A stretch of DNA of 17,881 nucleotides, from assembly GCA_047974165.1 (NCBI GenBank), contig JBKECB010000035.1:1-17881 (forward strand). Direction: 5' to 3'. Both the position numbers and the translations under genes were made by a program. Source of the DNA: Lactovum sp047974165. Its GTDB lineage: Bacteria > Bacillota > Bacilli > Lactobacillales > Streptococcaceae. Under the pieces are notes generated by a model that made no database searches, had not been told where the DNA came from, and saw only the letters and a list, made by a program, of their open reading frames with translations. Shown here one piece after another: positions 6,861 to 14,429 of this stretch (positions are counted from its first letter, which is position 1; each line of letters begins with the position of its first letter).

Positions 6861-8308
6861 TGTTACTGTTACTAGTTTTTATTGCTTTTATTTTATTACT
6901 TCTATTTATTATTCTTTTAAGTTATAAAAGAGTCCGATCTAATACTGCCTTGGTTATTTGGGGTAAGGGAACGGGTGCTAATGGAATAAAAATTAAAACA
7001 GGAGGTGCAACTTTCGTCATTCCTATTTTACAAGGCTCACAAAAATTAAGTCTTGAGCCTTTTGCCGTGGATGTTGACCTAAAAGGAGCTTTGTCTAAGA
7101 AAAATATCCGTGTGAATACACCTTCAACCTTTACGCTTGCAGTCTCCTCAAGTCTAGATATGTTAAATAATGCAGCTCGTCGTATCTTAGACTTAAAGGA
7201 TGCAGCGTTGATGGAGCAATCCAGAGACATTATTTTAGGGCAATTACGTGCAGTGATTGCTGGTCTAACGATTGAGGAAATTAATGCAGATCGTGAAAAG
7301 TTTGAAGCTGAGGTTTTTAAAAATGTTTCTTCAGAGCTTTATAAGTTAGGTCTTGATTTAATTAATGTGAATATTAAGGATATTACAGATGAGGCAGGCT
7401 ATATTGAAGCAATTGGTCGTAAAGCAAGTGCTGAAGCGGTTAATCAGGCAAATATTGATGTGTCTAATGCTGATAAGTATGGCGAAATCGGAACAAACGA
7501 AGCACGTAAAGAAAAAGAAATTCAAGTGTCTAAGTTTAATACCGAACGTGAAATTGGAATTAGCTCTGCTGAAAAGGAGCGTATCATTCGTACAGCTGAA
7601 TTAGCAGCAGAGCGTGCAGAGGGTGAGAATCTTGCGATGGCTAAGCAACTTGAAAGTAATAAAGACTTGGCAGTTAAGACGGCAAAATTTGAAGAGGATT
7701 CTCGTCTAGCAGAAATTAGTGCTCAAATTGCAATTCAAAAACAAAAGGCTGAAGAAGAACTTGAACAACTTCGTGCTGAGGAAGTTTCTAAAGTCAAGGC
7801 TGAAAAAGAAAAAATTGAACTCCGAGCAGAAGCTGAAAAGAATAAACGTATCAAAGAAGCTGAAGCTCAAGCACAGGAAATCTTGCTTTATGCAGAAGCT
7901 GAAGCTCAAGGTATTAATAAAATCATGGAAGAAAAGGCAGCAGGTTACAATAAGATTCGTAAGGCTGTAGGGGATGATAATCTTGCAACCATTCTGATGA
8001 TTGAAAAGCTTGTAGAAGTTACGAAGGTGAAATCTGATGCCTTGAACAATCTTAATATTGATAAGATTACTGTTTGGGACAATCCTGGCTCTGGAAATAC
8101 AGAAGGACGTTCAGGTTTAAATGGATTTGTGGATAACTTTATGAACTCAATACCAGCCATGCATGAAATTGCAAATGATGCAGGAATTGATTTACCAAAA
8201 TATCTAGGTGAGCTAAAGAATTCAGCTCTTAAATCTGTAGAGTCAGAAGAGGAAGTTACTGTAAATAATCGTCCTTTAGATCCTATTGAAGTAAGTACTG
8301 ATGAATAA
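6857..8308 (+). CDS. floT: Flotillin-like membrane scaffold protein
   Basis: 483 residues, close to B. subtilis FloT/YuaG (about 509). One N-terminal hydrophobic helix (residues 2-22) anchors it. An SPFH/band-7 domain follows (about 28-200, with SYKRVRSNTALVIWGKG and TPSTFTLAV). Next comes a long coiled-coil flotillin region (about 200-375) made of Glu/Ala-rich repeats (AERAEGENLAMA, EAEAQAQEI, AEAEAQGINKIMEEKAAG). The C-terminal part (about 380-483) is acidic at its end. Flotillins organise ordered membrane microdomains and influence fluidity, secretion and signalling complexes. The start overlaps the upstream small gene; a second ATG directly follows (6860), so the exact first residue is uncertain by one. 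A terminator follows at 8319. The symbol follows the B. subtilis name by family similarity. Confidence 0.93.
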   Translation: MMLLLLVFIAFILLLLFIILLSYKRVRSNTALVIWGKGTGANGIKIKTGGATFVIPILQGSQKLSLEPFAVDVDLKGALSKKNIRVNTPSTFTLAVSSSLDMLNNAARRILDLKDAALMEQSRDIILGQLRAVIAGLTIEEINADREKFEAEVFKNVSSELYKLGLDLINVNIKDITDEAGYIEAIGRKASAEAVNQANIDVSNADKYGEIGTNEARKEKEIQVSKFNTEREIGISSAEKERIIRTAELAAERAEGENLAMAKQLESNKDLAVKTAKFEEDSRLAEISAQIAIQKQKAEEELEQLRAEEVSKVKAEKEKIELRAEAEKNKRIKEAEAQAQEILLYAEAEAQGINKIMEEKAAGYNKIRKAVGDDNLATILMIEKLVEVTKVKSDALNNLNIDKITVWDNPGSGNTEGRSGLNGFVDNFMNSIPAMHEIANDAGIDLPKYLGELKNSALKSVESEEEVTVNNRPLDPIEVSTDE

Positions 8309-8318
8309 AAATGAAAGG

Positions 8319-8348
8319 CGAGAGTTTTTAAGAAACTCTTGTTTTTTT
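8319..8348 (+). terminator. Rho-independent terminator after the flotillin gene
   Basis: CGAGAGTTT (8319-8327), loop TTAAG, AAACTCTTG (8333-8341) with one G-T wobble, then seven T's. It separates the flotillin unit from glpK. Confidence 0.88.
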
Positions 8349-8361
8349 AATCAGAAAATAG

Positions 8362-8392
8362 TGTAAAATAGAATTATCAAAAAATAAAGAGG
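8362..8392 (+). promoter_or_regulatory. Probable glpK promoter and ribosome binding site
   Basis: TGTAAAAT at 8362-8369 could serve as a -10 (TAAAAT). AAAGAGG at 8386-8392 is the Shine-Dalgarno and fixes the start at ATG 8399 rather than TTG 8393. I did not find a convincing cre (catabolite response) site in the short leader. Confidence 0.4.
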
Positions 8393-8398
8393 TTGAAA

Positions 8399-9904
8399 AT
8401 GCTAAAAGAAACTTATATTATGGCGATTGATGAAGGAACGACAAGTAGTCGGGCAATTATTTTTGATAAAAAGGGAAGACATGTTGCTCAAGCTCAAAAG
8501 GAGTTTCCTCAGTATTTTCCTGAGGCAGGCTGGGTAGAGCATGATGCCAATGAGATTTGGAATAGTGTACAGTCTGTCATTTCAACGACCTTTATCGAAT
8601 CAGGAATTAAGCCTGAACAAATTGAGGCTATTGGAATTACTAACCAAAGAGAGACGACCGTTATCTGGGATAAACTAACAGGAAAGCCAATTTATCATGC
8701 TATTGTGTGGCAGTCACGTCAGACAGCAGAGTTAGCTGAAAATTTAAAGGAGAAAGGATATTCTCAATTTTTCCACGAAAAAACAGGACTGATAATTGAT
8801 GCTTATTTTTCAGCAACTAAGGTACGCTGGATTTTAGATCATGTGGAGGGAGCACAAGAAAGAGCTGAAAAAGGTGAGCTTCTTTTTGGAACGATAGATA
8901 GCTGGCTTTTATGGAAATTTACAGATGGAGCAGTGCACGCAACAGATTATACGAATGCCAGTCGGACAATGCTCTTTAATATCCATGAGCTTGACTGGGA
9001 TGATGAGATTCTAAAGCTCTTAAATATCCCAAGGCTGATACTACCGAAACTTGTGACAAATTCGGAGATTTATGGAAAGACAATTGCTTATCACTTTTTT
9101 GGCTCAGAAATTCCGATTGCAGGGATGGCAGGTGATCAGCAGGCAGCACTTTTTGGTCAACTTGCTTTTGAGGCTGGAATGATAAAAAATACCTATGGAA
9201 CAGGTGCTTTTATTGTGATGAATACAGGAGATAAGCCTGAGCTTTCTAAAAATAATCTTTTGACTAGTGTGGCTTATTATGTGAATGGTAAAGTAACTTA
9301 TGCCTTAGAAGGTTCTGTTTTTGTAGCTGGCTCGGCGATCCAATGGCTGCGTGATGGCTTAAAATTAATAGAAAAAAGTTCAGAGTCTGAAGAAGCTGCA
9401 AGGCTATCAGAAAATAGGGATGAAGTTTATGTTGTTCCTGCCTTTGTAGGCTTAGGAGCACCTTATTGGGATCAAGAGGCGAGAGGGGCGATTTTTGGAC
9501 TGACGAGAGGAACGACAGATAAAGATATTATCAAAGCGACCGTCCAATCTTTAGCTTATCAGGTAAAGGATGTCATTGAGTCAATGCAAGAAGATACAGA
9601 AATTGACATTCCGATACTAAGAGTTGATGGTGGTGCAGCTAGGAATAACTATCTTTTACAATTTCAAGCAGACCTTTTAGATATCCCAGTAGAACGCTCT
9701 TTAGATTTAGAAACAACAGCATTGGGAGTGGCTTATCTTGCAGGTCTAGCTGTGGGTTATTGGAAAAGCCAAGAGGAATTAAAGACTTTGGAGCTTAAAG
9801 GTCAAGTTTTTGAGAGTCAAATGACTCAAGAAAAGAGAAAGAAACTTTCTAAGGGCTGGCAGCAAGCTGTTAAAGCAACGAGTGTATTTAAAGTAAAGCA
9901 ATAG
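8399..9904 (+). CDS. glpK: Glycerol kinase
   Basis: 501-residue FGGY-family kinase that phosphorylates glycerol to sn-glycerol 3-phosphate with ATP in the cytoplasm. The N-terminal ATP-binding strand is YIMAIDEGTTSSRAIIFD (residues 6-23). The substrate region includes GITNQRETT (79-87), IVWQSRQT and the catalytic Asp in IAGMAGDQQAALFGQ. The FGGY-type C-terminal signature is LRVDGGAARNNYLLQFQADLL. YHFFGSEIP places a histidine at residue 232. This equals the His232 of enterococcal GlpK that is phosphorylated by HPr, so control by the phosphotransferase system is likely. Start ATG 8399 follows AAAGAGG. The gene stands alone: no glpO/glpD or glpF lies in the window, unlike the common glpKOF order. 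It has its own promoter and is flanked by a terminator upstream. Confidence 0.97.
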   Translation: MLKETYIMAIDEGTTSSRAIIFDKKGRHVAQAQKEFPQYFPEAGWVEHDANEIWNSVQSVISTTFIESGIKPEQIEAIGITNQRETTVIWDKLTGKPIYHAIVWQSRQTAELAENLKEKGYSQFFHEKTGLIIDAYFSATKVRWILDHVEGAQERAEKGELLFGTIDSWLLWKFTDGAVHATDYTNASRTMLFNIHELDWDDEILKLLNIPRLILPKLVTNSEIYGKTIAYHFFGSEIPIAGMAGDQQAALFGQLAFEAGMIKNTYGTGAFIVMNTGDKPELSKNNLLTSVAYYVNGKVTYALEGSVFVAGSAIQWLRDGLKLIEKSSESEEAARLSENRDEVYVVPAFVGLGAPYWDQEARGAIFGLTRGTTDKDIIKATVQSLAYQVKDVIESMQEDTEIDIPILRVDGGAARNNYLLQFQADLLDIPVERSLDLETTALGVAYLAGLAVGYWKSQEELKTLELKGQVFESQMTQEKRKKLSKGWQQAVKATSVFKVKQ

Positions 9905-9910
9905 CAAAGC

Positions 9911-9939
9911 TTTGGTTTTTCTATATGAAGTGTTATAAT
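9911..9939 (+). promoter_or_regulatory. Promoter of the yhbY-nadD-yqeK-rsfS-tmcAL operon
   Basis: TGTTATAAT at 9931-9939 is an extended -10 (TATAAT 9934-9939). TTTGGT at 9911-9916 is a plausible -35 with a 17-base spacer. Shine-Dalgarno AAGGA follows before ATG 9973. The short CAAAGCTTTG palindrome at about 9904-9913, followed by GTTTTT, might weakly terminate glpK. Confidence 0.65.
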
Positions 9940-9972
9940 GAGGTACAGTAAAAATAAGAGATAAGGATAATC

Positions 9973-10287
9973 ATGGAATTAACAGGGAAACAAAAAAGAT
10001 TTTTAAGAGCAGAGGCTGTGACAATGAAAGCCATTGTTCAAATAGGAAAGCAAGGAATTACAAATGAGATTTTAACAAGTATTCGTCAAGCCTGTGATGC
10101 GCGTGAGTTGATTAAAGTTTCGATATTACAAAACTCAGATAGTCAGGTTGAAGAATTAGCAGAAGCGATTGAAGAAATGGGGCTTGATATTGTTCAAACT
10201 ATTGGACGAAATCTCATTGTCTTTAAGGTTTCAGCCAAGAAAGAAAACCGGAAAATTTCAGAAGAAGTAAAGAAGCTAAGCCGATGA
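9973..10287 (+). CDS. yhbY: YhbY/YqeI family RNA-binding protein (CRM domain)
   Basis: 104 residues forming a single CRM domain, a fold seen on pre-50S ribosomal particles. Visible signatures are ELTGKQKRFLRAEA at the N-terminus, the GxxG loop IGKQG (24-28), ELIKVSILQN and QTIGRNLIVFK. A charged tail (KKENRKISEEVKKLSR) may contact RNA. It probably helps ribosome assembly, in keeping with yqeH, rsfS and tmcAL nearby. The start has AAGGA five bases upstream. Its TGA overlaps the nadD ATG (ATGA at 10284-10287), showing translational coupling. First gene of a six-gene operon. Confidence 0.95.
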   Translation: MELTGKQKRFLRAEAVTMKAIVQIGKQGITNEILTSIRQACDARELIKVSILQNSDSQVEELAEAIEEMGLDIVQTIGRNLIVFKVSAKKENRKISEEVKKLSR

Positions 10288-10892
10288 CAGTAGAACTTCT
10301 GACTCCCTTTACAAAAGTTAAATTACAACAAGATAAAGAAATACAAAAAGGAGGGATTGCCTTTTTTTGGGGAACTTTTAATCCTGTTCATTTAGCACAT
10401 TTATTGATTGCTGATCAGGTTAGACAGTTATTAAAGTTAGATGAAGTTCGTTTCTTACCTGAAAAGGCAAGCTCTGATGTTCTTGAGATGTTAGCTTTGG
10501 TGACAGACGAAAATCTTAGCTTTAAGCTTGAAGAAGCAAGGTGTCAGACTCGTTTGGGGATTTATGAAACGATTAAAAAATTAAAGGAAAAATCTCCTGA
10601 AAAAGATCTTTACTTTATTTTAGGAGCAGATATGATCGCTTCTTTATCACGATGGCCTGATATCGATGAGTTGGTAAAGTTGGTGACAATAGTAGGTATT
10701 CAAAGACCACGATATCGTGCGGGAACCTCTTATCCTGTCCTTTGGCTGGATTGTCCACAGTTAGATATTTCAAGTTTTCAAATTCGTGAGATGATAAAAA
10801 AAGGAATTGAGCCTAATTTTTTACTTGCTCCTAAAGTGTTAAGCTATATTAAAGAAAGGAATCTTTACCGAGAAGATGATGGAATACTATAA
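10284..10892 (+). CDS. nadD: Nicotinate-nucleotide adenylyltransferase, divergent
   Basis: 202-residue NMNAT-type enzyme expected to adenylate nicotinate mononucleotide in NAD synthesis. The nucleotidyltransferase motif is GTFNPVHLAHL (30-40, with His36 and His39). YFILGADM, SRWPDIDEL and a C-terminal LAPKVLSYIKERNLY are as in NadD. An N-terminal ELLTPFTKVKLQQ extension resembles lactococcal NadD as I recall it. Several usual features are altered: Trp29 stands where a glycine normally precedes GTF; the PPHK-type loop after FLPE is missing, so the strand runs straight into KASSDVLEM; the SYT motif before the ETI helix reads RLGI; ISST reads ISSF. The reading frame is intact and gene order confirms identity, but activity may be changed. 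It overlaps yhbY by 4 bases and yqeK by up to 17. Confidence 0.88.
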   Translation: MTVELLTPFTKVKLQQDKEIQKGGIAFFWGTFNPVHLAHLLIADQVRQLLKLDEVRFLPEKASSDVLEMLALVTDENLSFKLEEARCQTRLGIYETIKKLKEKSPEKDLYFILGADMIASLSRWPDIDELVKLVTIVGIQRPRYRAGTSYPVLWLDCPQLDISSFQIREMIKKGIEPNFLLAPKVLSYIKERNLYREDDGIL

Positions 10893-11472
10893 AGAGCTTA
10901 AAATGAGTCGGGAAGAGCTGCTTGTTAAAATTCAATCAATGGTCAAAGCCTCAAGATTTCAACATATGCTGGCAGTTGAAAAGGTAGCAGGAGAGTTAGC
11001 TGAGCGCTTTTCAGCTGATATCTATCAAGCAAGGTTAGCTGGTCTTTTACATGATTATGCTAAAGAGTTATCATTTATGGAGTTTGAAGGATTGATTGAC
11101 CGTCATCATTTAGATGAATCTTTGAAATCATGGGGAAATGAAATCTTACATGGAAAAGTGGGTTACTTAAAAATTCAAGAGGATTTAGGACTTGAAAATC
11201 AAGAGATTTTACAAGCGATTGAAAGACATACAACAGGTCATGCTGAAATGACGGTGCTTGATAAAATTGTTTACGTTGCGGACTATATCGAGAAAGGGCG
11301 GAACTTTCCTCAAGTGGATAAGGCGCGTGAGTTAGCTGCTGTATCTTTAGACAAGGCTCTGGCTTTTAAGACAATGCGAACGATGGAGTATTTGATAGCA
11401 AAAAAAGAACCTATCTATCCACAAACACTAGAAACTTATAATACATATATTAAATTTTTGAAAGAAAAATAG
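10876..11472 (+). CDS. yqeK: YqeK family HD-domain bis(5'-nucleosyl)-tetraphosphatase
   Basis: HD-domain hydrolase of 198 residues, belonging to the family that cleaves Ap4A symmetrically to ADP in Gram-positive bacteria. Metal ligands are visible: His30 (FQHMLAVE), the His59-Asp60 pair (LLHDYAKEL), His92 (EILHGKVGY), His117 (IERHTTGH) and Asp135 in KIVYVADYIEKGR. The start is ambiguous. ATG 10876 (or 10879) overlaps nadD by 17 or 14 bases. ATG 10903 (MSREELLVKIQ, 189 residues) has AAAGAG upstream and is outside nadD. The conserved body is the same in either case. The gene lies between nadD and rsfS in the usual Firmicute order. Confidence 0.94.
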   Translation: MMEYYKELKMSREELLVKIQSMVKASRFQHMLAVEKVAGELAERFSADIYQARLAGLLHDYAKELSFMEFEGLIDRHHLDESLKSWGNEILHGKVGYLKIQEDLGLENQEILQAIERHTTGHAEMTVLDKIVYVADYIEKGRNFPQVDKARELAAVSLDKALAFKTMRTMEYLIAKKEPIYPQTLETYNTYIKFLKEK

Positions 11473-11481
11473 GAGAAAAAA

Positions 11482-11844
11482 TTGGAAGCAAAAGAATTGT
11501 TAGAACTTGTCGTACGAGCGGCAGATACAAAGAAGGCAATTAACATTGTTGCTTTAGATGTGGCTGAGGTATCTGGTGTATCAGACTACTTTCTTATCAT
11601 GGAGGGGATGAACTCTCGTCAGCTATCAGCTTTAGTAGCAGCGATTGATGAAGCAGTAGCTGCTCATGGGATTGAAGTTGGTGGAAAGATTGAAGGACAG
11701 GCAGACTCAGGCTGGATTTTGATGGACTTAAATGATGTTGTTGTCAGCATTTTTGATCATGATACACGTGGTCGCTTTAATCTTGAAAAACTCTGGCTAG
11801 ATGCACCGTTGGTAGATGTGACGGATTGGATTTCAGAAGACTGA
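11482..11844 (+). CDS. rsfS: Ribosomal silencing factor RsfS
   Basis: 120 residues, normal for RsfS/DUF143. It binds ribosomal protein uL14 and blocks subunit joining when nutrients are scarce. Signatures: GVSDYFLIM (32-40), GQADSGWILMDLNDVVVSIF (72-91) and NLEKLWLDAP (100-109). The start codon is TTG at 11482, chosen because AGGAG (11471-11475) lies six bases before it and no ATG fits. The stop TGA at 11842-11844 overlaps the next gene's ATG (TGATG). A TTG start may lower its expression relative to operon neighbours. Confidence 0.95.
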   Translation: MEAKELLELVVRAADTKKAINIVALDVAEVSGVSDYFLIMEGMNSRQLSALVAAIDEAVAAHGIEVGGKIEGQADSGWILMDLNDVVVSIFDHDTRGRFNLEKLWLDAPLVDVTDWISED

Positions 11845-12560
11845 TGCCATTTTACGAAGATTTTTCAAAAGTTTATGACCAGATTATGGATCAAGACTTA
11901 TACGAACGTTGGCTTAAATTTAGTCAACGTCATTTTTCATCCTCAACAAAAACGATTTTAGAATTAGCCTCTGGCTCAGGAGAATTGGCTTTAAGATTTG
12001 AAAAAGCTGGCTATGAAGTGACAGGTCTTGATATTTCAGAGGAGATGCTGACCCTAGCGAGAAAAAAATCGATGAAGTCAGAGTTTTTTAAAGGAGATAT
12101 GCGTGATTTTGACTTAGTGAAAAAGTTTGATGCCATTACCTGCTACTCTGATTCACTTTGTTATTTAGCAAATTTAGAAGAACTTTCAAATACTTTTCAA
12201 ACTGTCTATCGACATTTAAATGATGGGGGCTGTTTTATTTTTGATATGCATTCGATTTATCAGATAGATGAGATTTTTCCTGACTACAGCTATCATGAAA
12301 ATGCAGAGGACTTTGCTTTTTTATGGGATTCTTATAAGGGAGAAGAGGCACATTCCATTGAGCATCAGCTGAGCTTTTTTATTAAAACAAAAGAAGAAAG
12401 CTTTGTGAGAAAAGATGAGCTTCATCTGGAGAGGACCTATGAAATTTCTGAAATTTTAAAGAAGCTAAATGATTTTTCTTCGGTTGAAGTATTTGCAGAT
12501 TTTGAAGATCAAGCTCCTTTAGAAGACTCAGCAAGGTGGTTTTTTGTATGTCAAAAGTAA
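11844..12560 (+). CDS. Class I SAM-dependent methyltransferase, substrate unknown
   Basis: 238 residues. The Rossmann SAM-binding motif I is ILELASGSGELAL (38-50), with the motif II acidic residue Asp63 in VTGLDISEEM. The post-II region is FFKGDMRDF and motif IV-like ITCYSDSLCYL. A C-terminal half with FIFDMHSIYQIDEIF resembles small methyltransferases of the YqeM/Methyltransf_25 kind found at this place in streptococci. The substrate is not known; the position between rsfS and tmcAL suggests RNA or a translation-related target, as inference only. Start ATG 11844 overlaps the rsfS stop. An upstream in-frame TTG at 11826 lies inside rsfS and has no ribosome site. The 3' end overlaps tmcAL by 13 bases. 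Confidence 0.92.
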   Translation: MPFYEDFSKVYDQIMDQDLYERWLKFSQRHFSSSTKTILELASGSGELALRFEKAGYEVTGLDISEEMLTLARKKSMKSEFFKGDMRDFDLVKKFDAITCYSDSLCYLANLEELSNTFQTVYRHLNDGGCFIFDMHSIYQIDEIFPDYSYHENAEDFAFLWDSYKGEEAHSIEHQLSFFIKTKEESFVRKDELHLERTYEISEILKKLNDFSSVEVFADFEDQAPLEDSARWFFVCQK

Positions 12561-13639
12561 CAGGGATTATTGCAGAGTTTAATCCTTTTCATAATGGCCA
12601 TCGCTATCTCTTGAGCCAAGCCACAGGAACAAAAGTAGTGGTCATGTCTGGAAATTGGATGCAAAGAGGAGAACCAGCCTATATTGATAAGTGGATAAGA
12701 GCAGAAATGGCCTTGATGAATGGAGCTGATTTAGTAGTTGAACTTCCAGTTCTTGCTTCTTTACAGGGGGCAGATTTTTTTGCCAAGGGAGCCGTGGATA
12801 TTTTATCTCATCTATCAGTTACTGAAATTTTATTTGGCTCTGAAGTTAATTTGGATTATCAAGAAATTGCAGATATTTATAGGAAAAAGTCTGAAAAAAT
12901 GCAGACTTACTTGGACTCTTTGCCAGATTATTTGTCCTATCCTGTGAAAGCTGAAAAGATGTGGGCAAAGTTTGCAAATATTCAATTTAATGGTGGAAGC
13001 CCTAATCATATTTTGGGCTTAGCTTACGCTAAAGCAGTCAAAGAAAGTGATATTCAGCTTAAAACGATAATACGTGAAACGGGTTATAATGATGATAAAT
13101 TAGCAGGGACAATTGCTTCAGCAACTGCAGTCCGACAAAATTTACCAGAATCGAAAAAAGCTGTTCCTAAAAATATATGGGAGCTTCTTTTAGATGCCGC
13201 TAAGGTTAGCTGGTCAGATTTTTGGGAGCTATTACGCTATAAGATTATTTTAAGTCGAGATTTGACTCAGATTTATCAGGTAAATGAAGAACTTTCAAGA
13301 CGAATAAAGCTTGCCATCAAAGTTTCTGGAAGTATTGAAATGCTAGTTGAGAAGGTTTATACTAAACGCTATACAAAAGGGCATATCCGTCGTTTATTAA
13401 CTTATATTTTACTAGATATTCCTAAAAACTCTCAACTTGTCCAAGATATTCATGTTTTAGGATTTACTGAAAAGGGACAGGATTTGTTAGCAGGTATAAG
13501 AAAAAAAGATATTTCATTGGTAACGCGTATTGGGAAAAATCCCTGGGATAGTCTGACACAGTCAGCAGATGAAATCTACCGCTTGGGAAATTCAGAGATT
13601 CCTGAGCAGACCTATGCTAGAAAGCCGATTATAAAATAA
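12548..13639 (+). CDS. tmcAL: tRNA(Met) cytidine acetate ligase
   Basis: 363 residues, formerly YlbM. It uses acetate and ATP to make N4-acetylcytidine at the wobble base of elongator tRNA-Met. The nucleotidyltransferase-like N-terminus shows GIIAEFNPFHNGHRYLL with the HxGH motif (His15, His18), then SGNWMQRGEPA (34-44) and GADLVVELP (59-67). The middle contains GGSPNHILGLAYAKA and the C-terminus is helical, rich in Arg/Lys for tRNA binding. ATG 12548 gives the conserved N-terminus; the GTG at 12536 is in frame but encodes four extra residues within the previous gene. It is the last gene of the operon. I see no clear terminator before the next promoter. Confidence 0.95.
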   Translation: MSKVTGIIAEFNPFHNGHRYLLSQATGTKVVVMSGNWMQRGEPAYIDKWIRAEMALMNGADLVVELPVLASLQGADFFAKGAVDILSHLSVTEILFGSEVNLDYQEIADIYRKKSEKMQTYLDSLPDYLSYPVKAEKMWAKFANIQFNGGSPNHILGLAYAKAVKESDIQLKTIIRETGYNDDKLAGTIASATAVRQNLPESKKAVPKNIWELLLDAAKVSWSDFWELLRYKIILSRDLTQIYQVNEELSRRIKLAIKVSGSIEMLVEKVYTKRYTKGHIRRLLTYILLDIPKNSQLVQDIHVLGFTEKGQDLLAGIRKKDISLVTRIGKNPWDSLTQSADEIYRLGNSEIPEQTYARKPIIK

Positions 13640-13669
13640 AAAATAGTGTTAAGTTATACGGTCTCTTTA

Positions 13670-13709
13670 TGGTATAATAGACAGGAATTTTAAATCAAAT
13701 AATTAGGAG
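13670..13709 (+). promoter_or_regulatory. Promoter and ribosome binding site of the YebC-family gene
   Basis: TGGTATAAT at 13670-13678 is an extended -10 (TATAAT 13673-13678). The -35 region is weak. AGGAG at 13705-13709 sits six bases before ATG 13716. Confidence 0.6.
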
Positions 13710-13715
13710 AAGAAA

Positions 13716-14429
13716 ATGGGACGTAAATGGGCAAATATTGTTGCTAAAAAAACAGCAAAAGATGGTGCAAACTCAAAAGTATATGCTAAGTTTGGTGTAG
13801 AAATCTATGTGGCAGCAAAGCAAGGCGAGCCAGATCCAGAGTCAAATGCTGCCTTGAAATTTGTGATTGAGCGTGCAAAGCAAGCACAAGTACCAAAGCA
13901 TGTGATTGATAAGGCCATTGATAAGGCTAAGGGTTCAACAGATGAGACTTTTACAACAGGTCGTTATGAAGGCTTTGGACCAAATGGATCGATGATTATC
14001 GTAGATACGCTGACAAATAATGTCAATCGTACAGCTGCAGACATTCGCTCTCTCTATAATAAAAATGCTGGTAATTTTGGCTCGACAGGTTCTGTATCTT
14101 ATATGTTTGATAATTCAGGAATTATTGTCTTTAAAGCGGATAATGCAGACGAAGTTTTTGAATATCTTTTAGAAAAAGAAGTGGAAGTACGTGATGTGGA
14201 ACAGCAAGATGATCAGGTAGTTGTGACTACAGAACCTACTGATTTGCATAAAGCAGTGGAGGCACTCAAGGAAAATGGTGTCACCGAGTTTACACAAACA
14301 GAGCTTGAAATGGTACCGCAAACAGAAATTGAACTCTCTGGAGAAGACTTGGAAAGCTTTGAAAATTTAATTGAACTTTTAGAGGATAATGATGATGTTC
14401 AAAAAGTTTATCATAATGTAATGCTTTAA
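13716..14429 (+). CDS. YebC/PmpR (TACO1) family protein, YeeN subtype
   Basis: 237 residues. It begins MGRKWANIVAKKTAKDGANS, typical of the YeeN-like branch found in streptococci; the other branch starts MAGHSKW. The three-domain TACO1 fold is recognisable: the N-terminal helical domain, then RYEGFGPNGSMIIVDTLTNN (82-101), NKNAGNFGSTGSVSYMFD (114-131) and an acidic C-terminal domain ending in a DNDDVQKVYHNV motif. Some members were described as transcription regulators (PmpR). More recent work ties the family to translation of proline-rich stretches, which fits this translation-centred neighbourhood. It has its own promoter and no close operon partner. No clear plus-strand terminator follows. 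Confidence 0.94.
   Translation: MGRKWANIVAKKTAKDGANSKVYAKFGVEIYVAAKQGEPDPESNAALKFVIERAKQAQVPKHVIDKAIDKAKGSTDETFTTGRYEGFGPNGSMIIVDTLTNNVNRTAADIRSLYNKNAGNFGSTGSVSYMFDNSGIIVFKADNADEVFEYLLEKEVEVRDVEQQDDQVVVTTEPTDLHKAVEALKENGVTEFTQTELEMVPQTEIELSGEDLESFENLIELLEDNDDVQKVYHNVML

Noticed and set aside
6922..7909. Minus-strand open frames within the flotillin gene
   Set aside because: They arise from the repetitive Glu/Ala/Lys codons of the coiled coil and have no supporting signals.
11826..11843. TTG at 11826 as start of the methyltransferase
   Set aside because: It lies inside rsfS with no ribosome site. ATG 11844 overlaps the rsfS stop and gives the natural N-terminus MPFYEDFSKVYD.
12536..12547. 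GTG at 12536 as start of tmcAL
   Set aside because: It adds only VFC-type residues from the overlapping gene. ATG 12548 begins the conserved TGIIAEFNPFHNGH segment almost at once.
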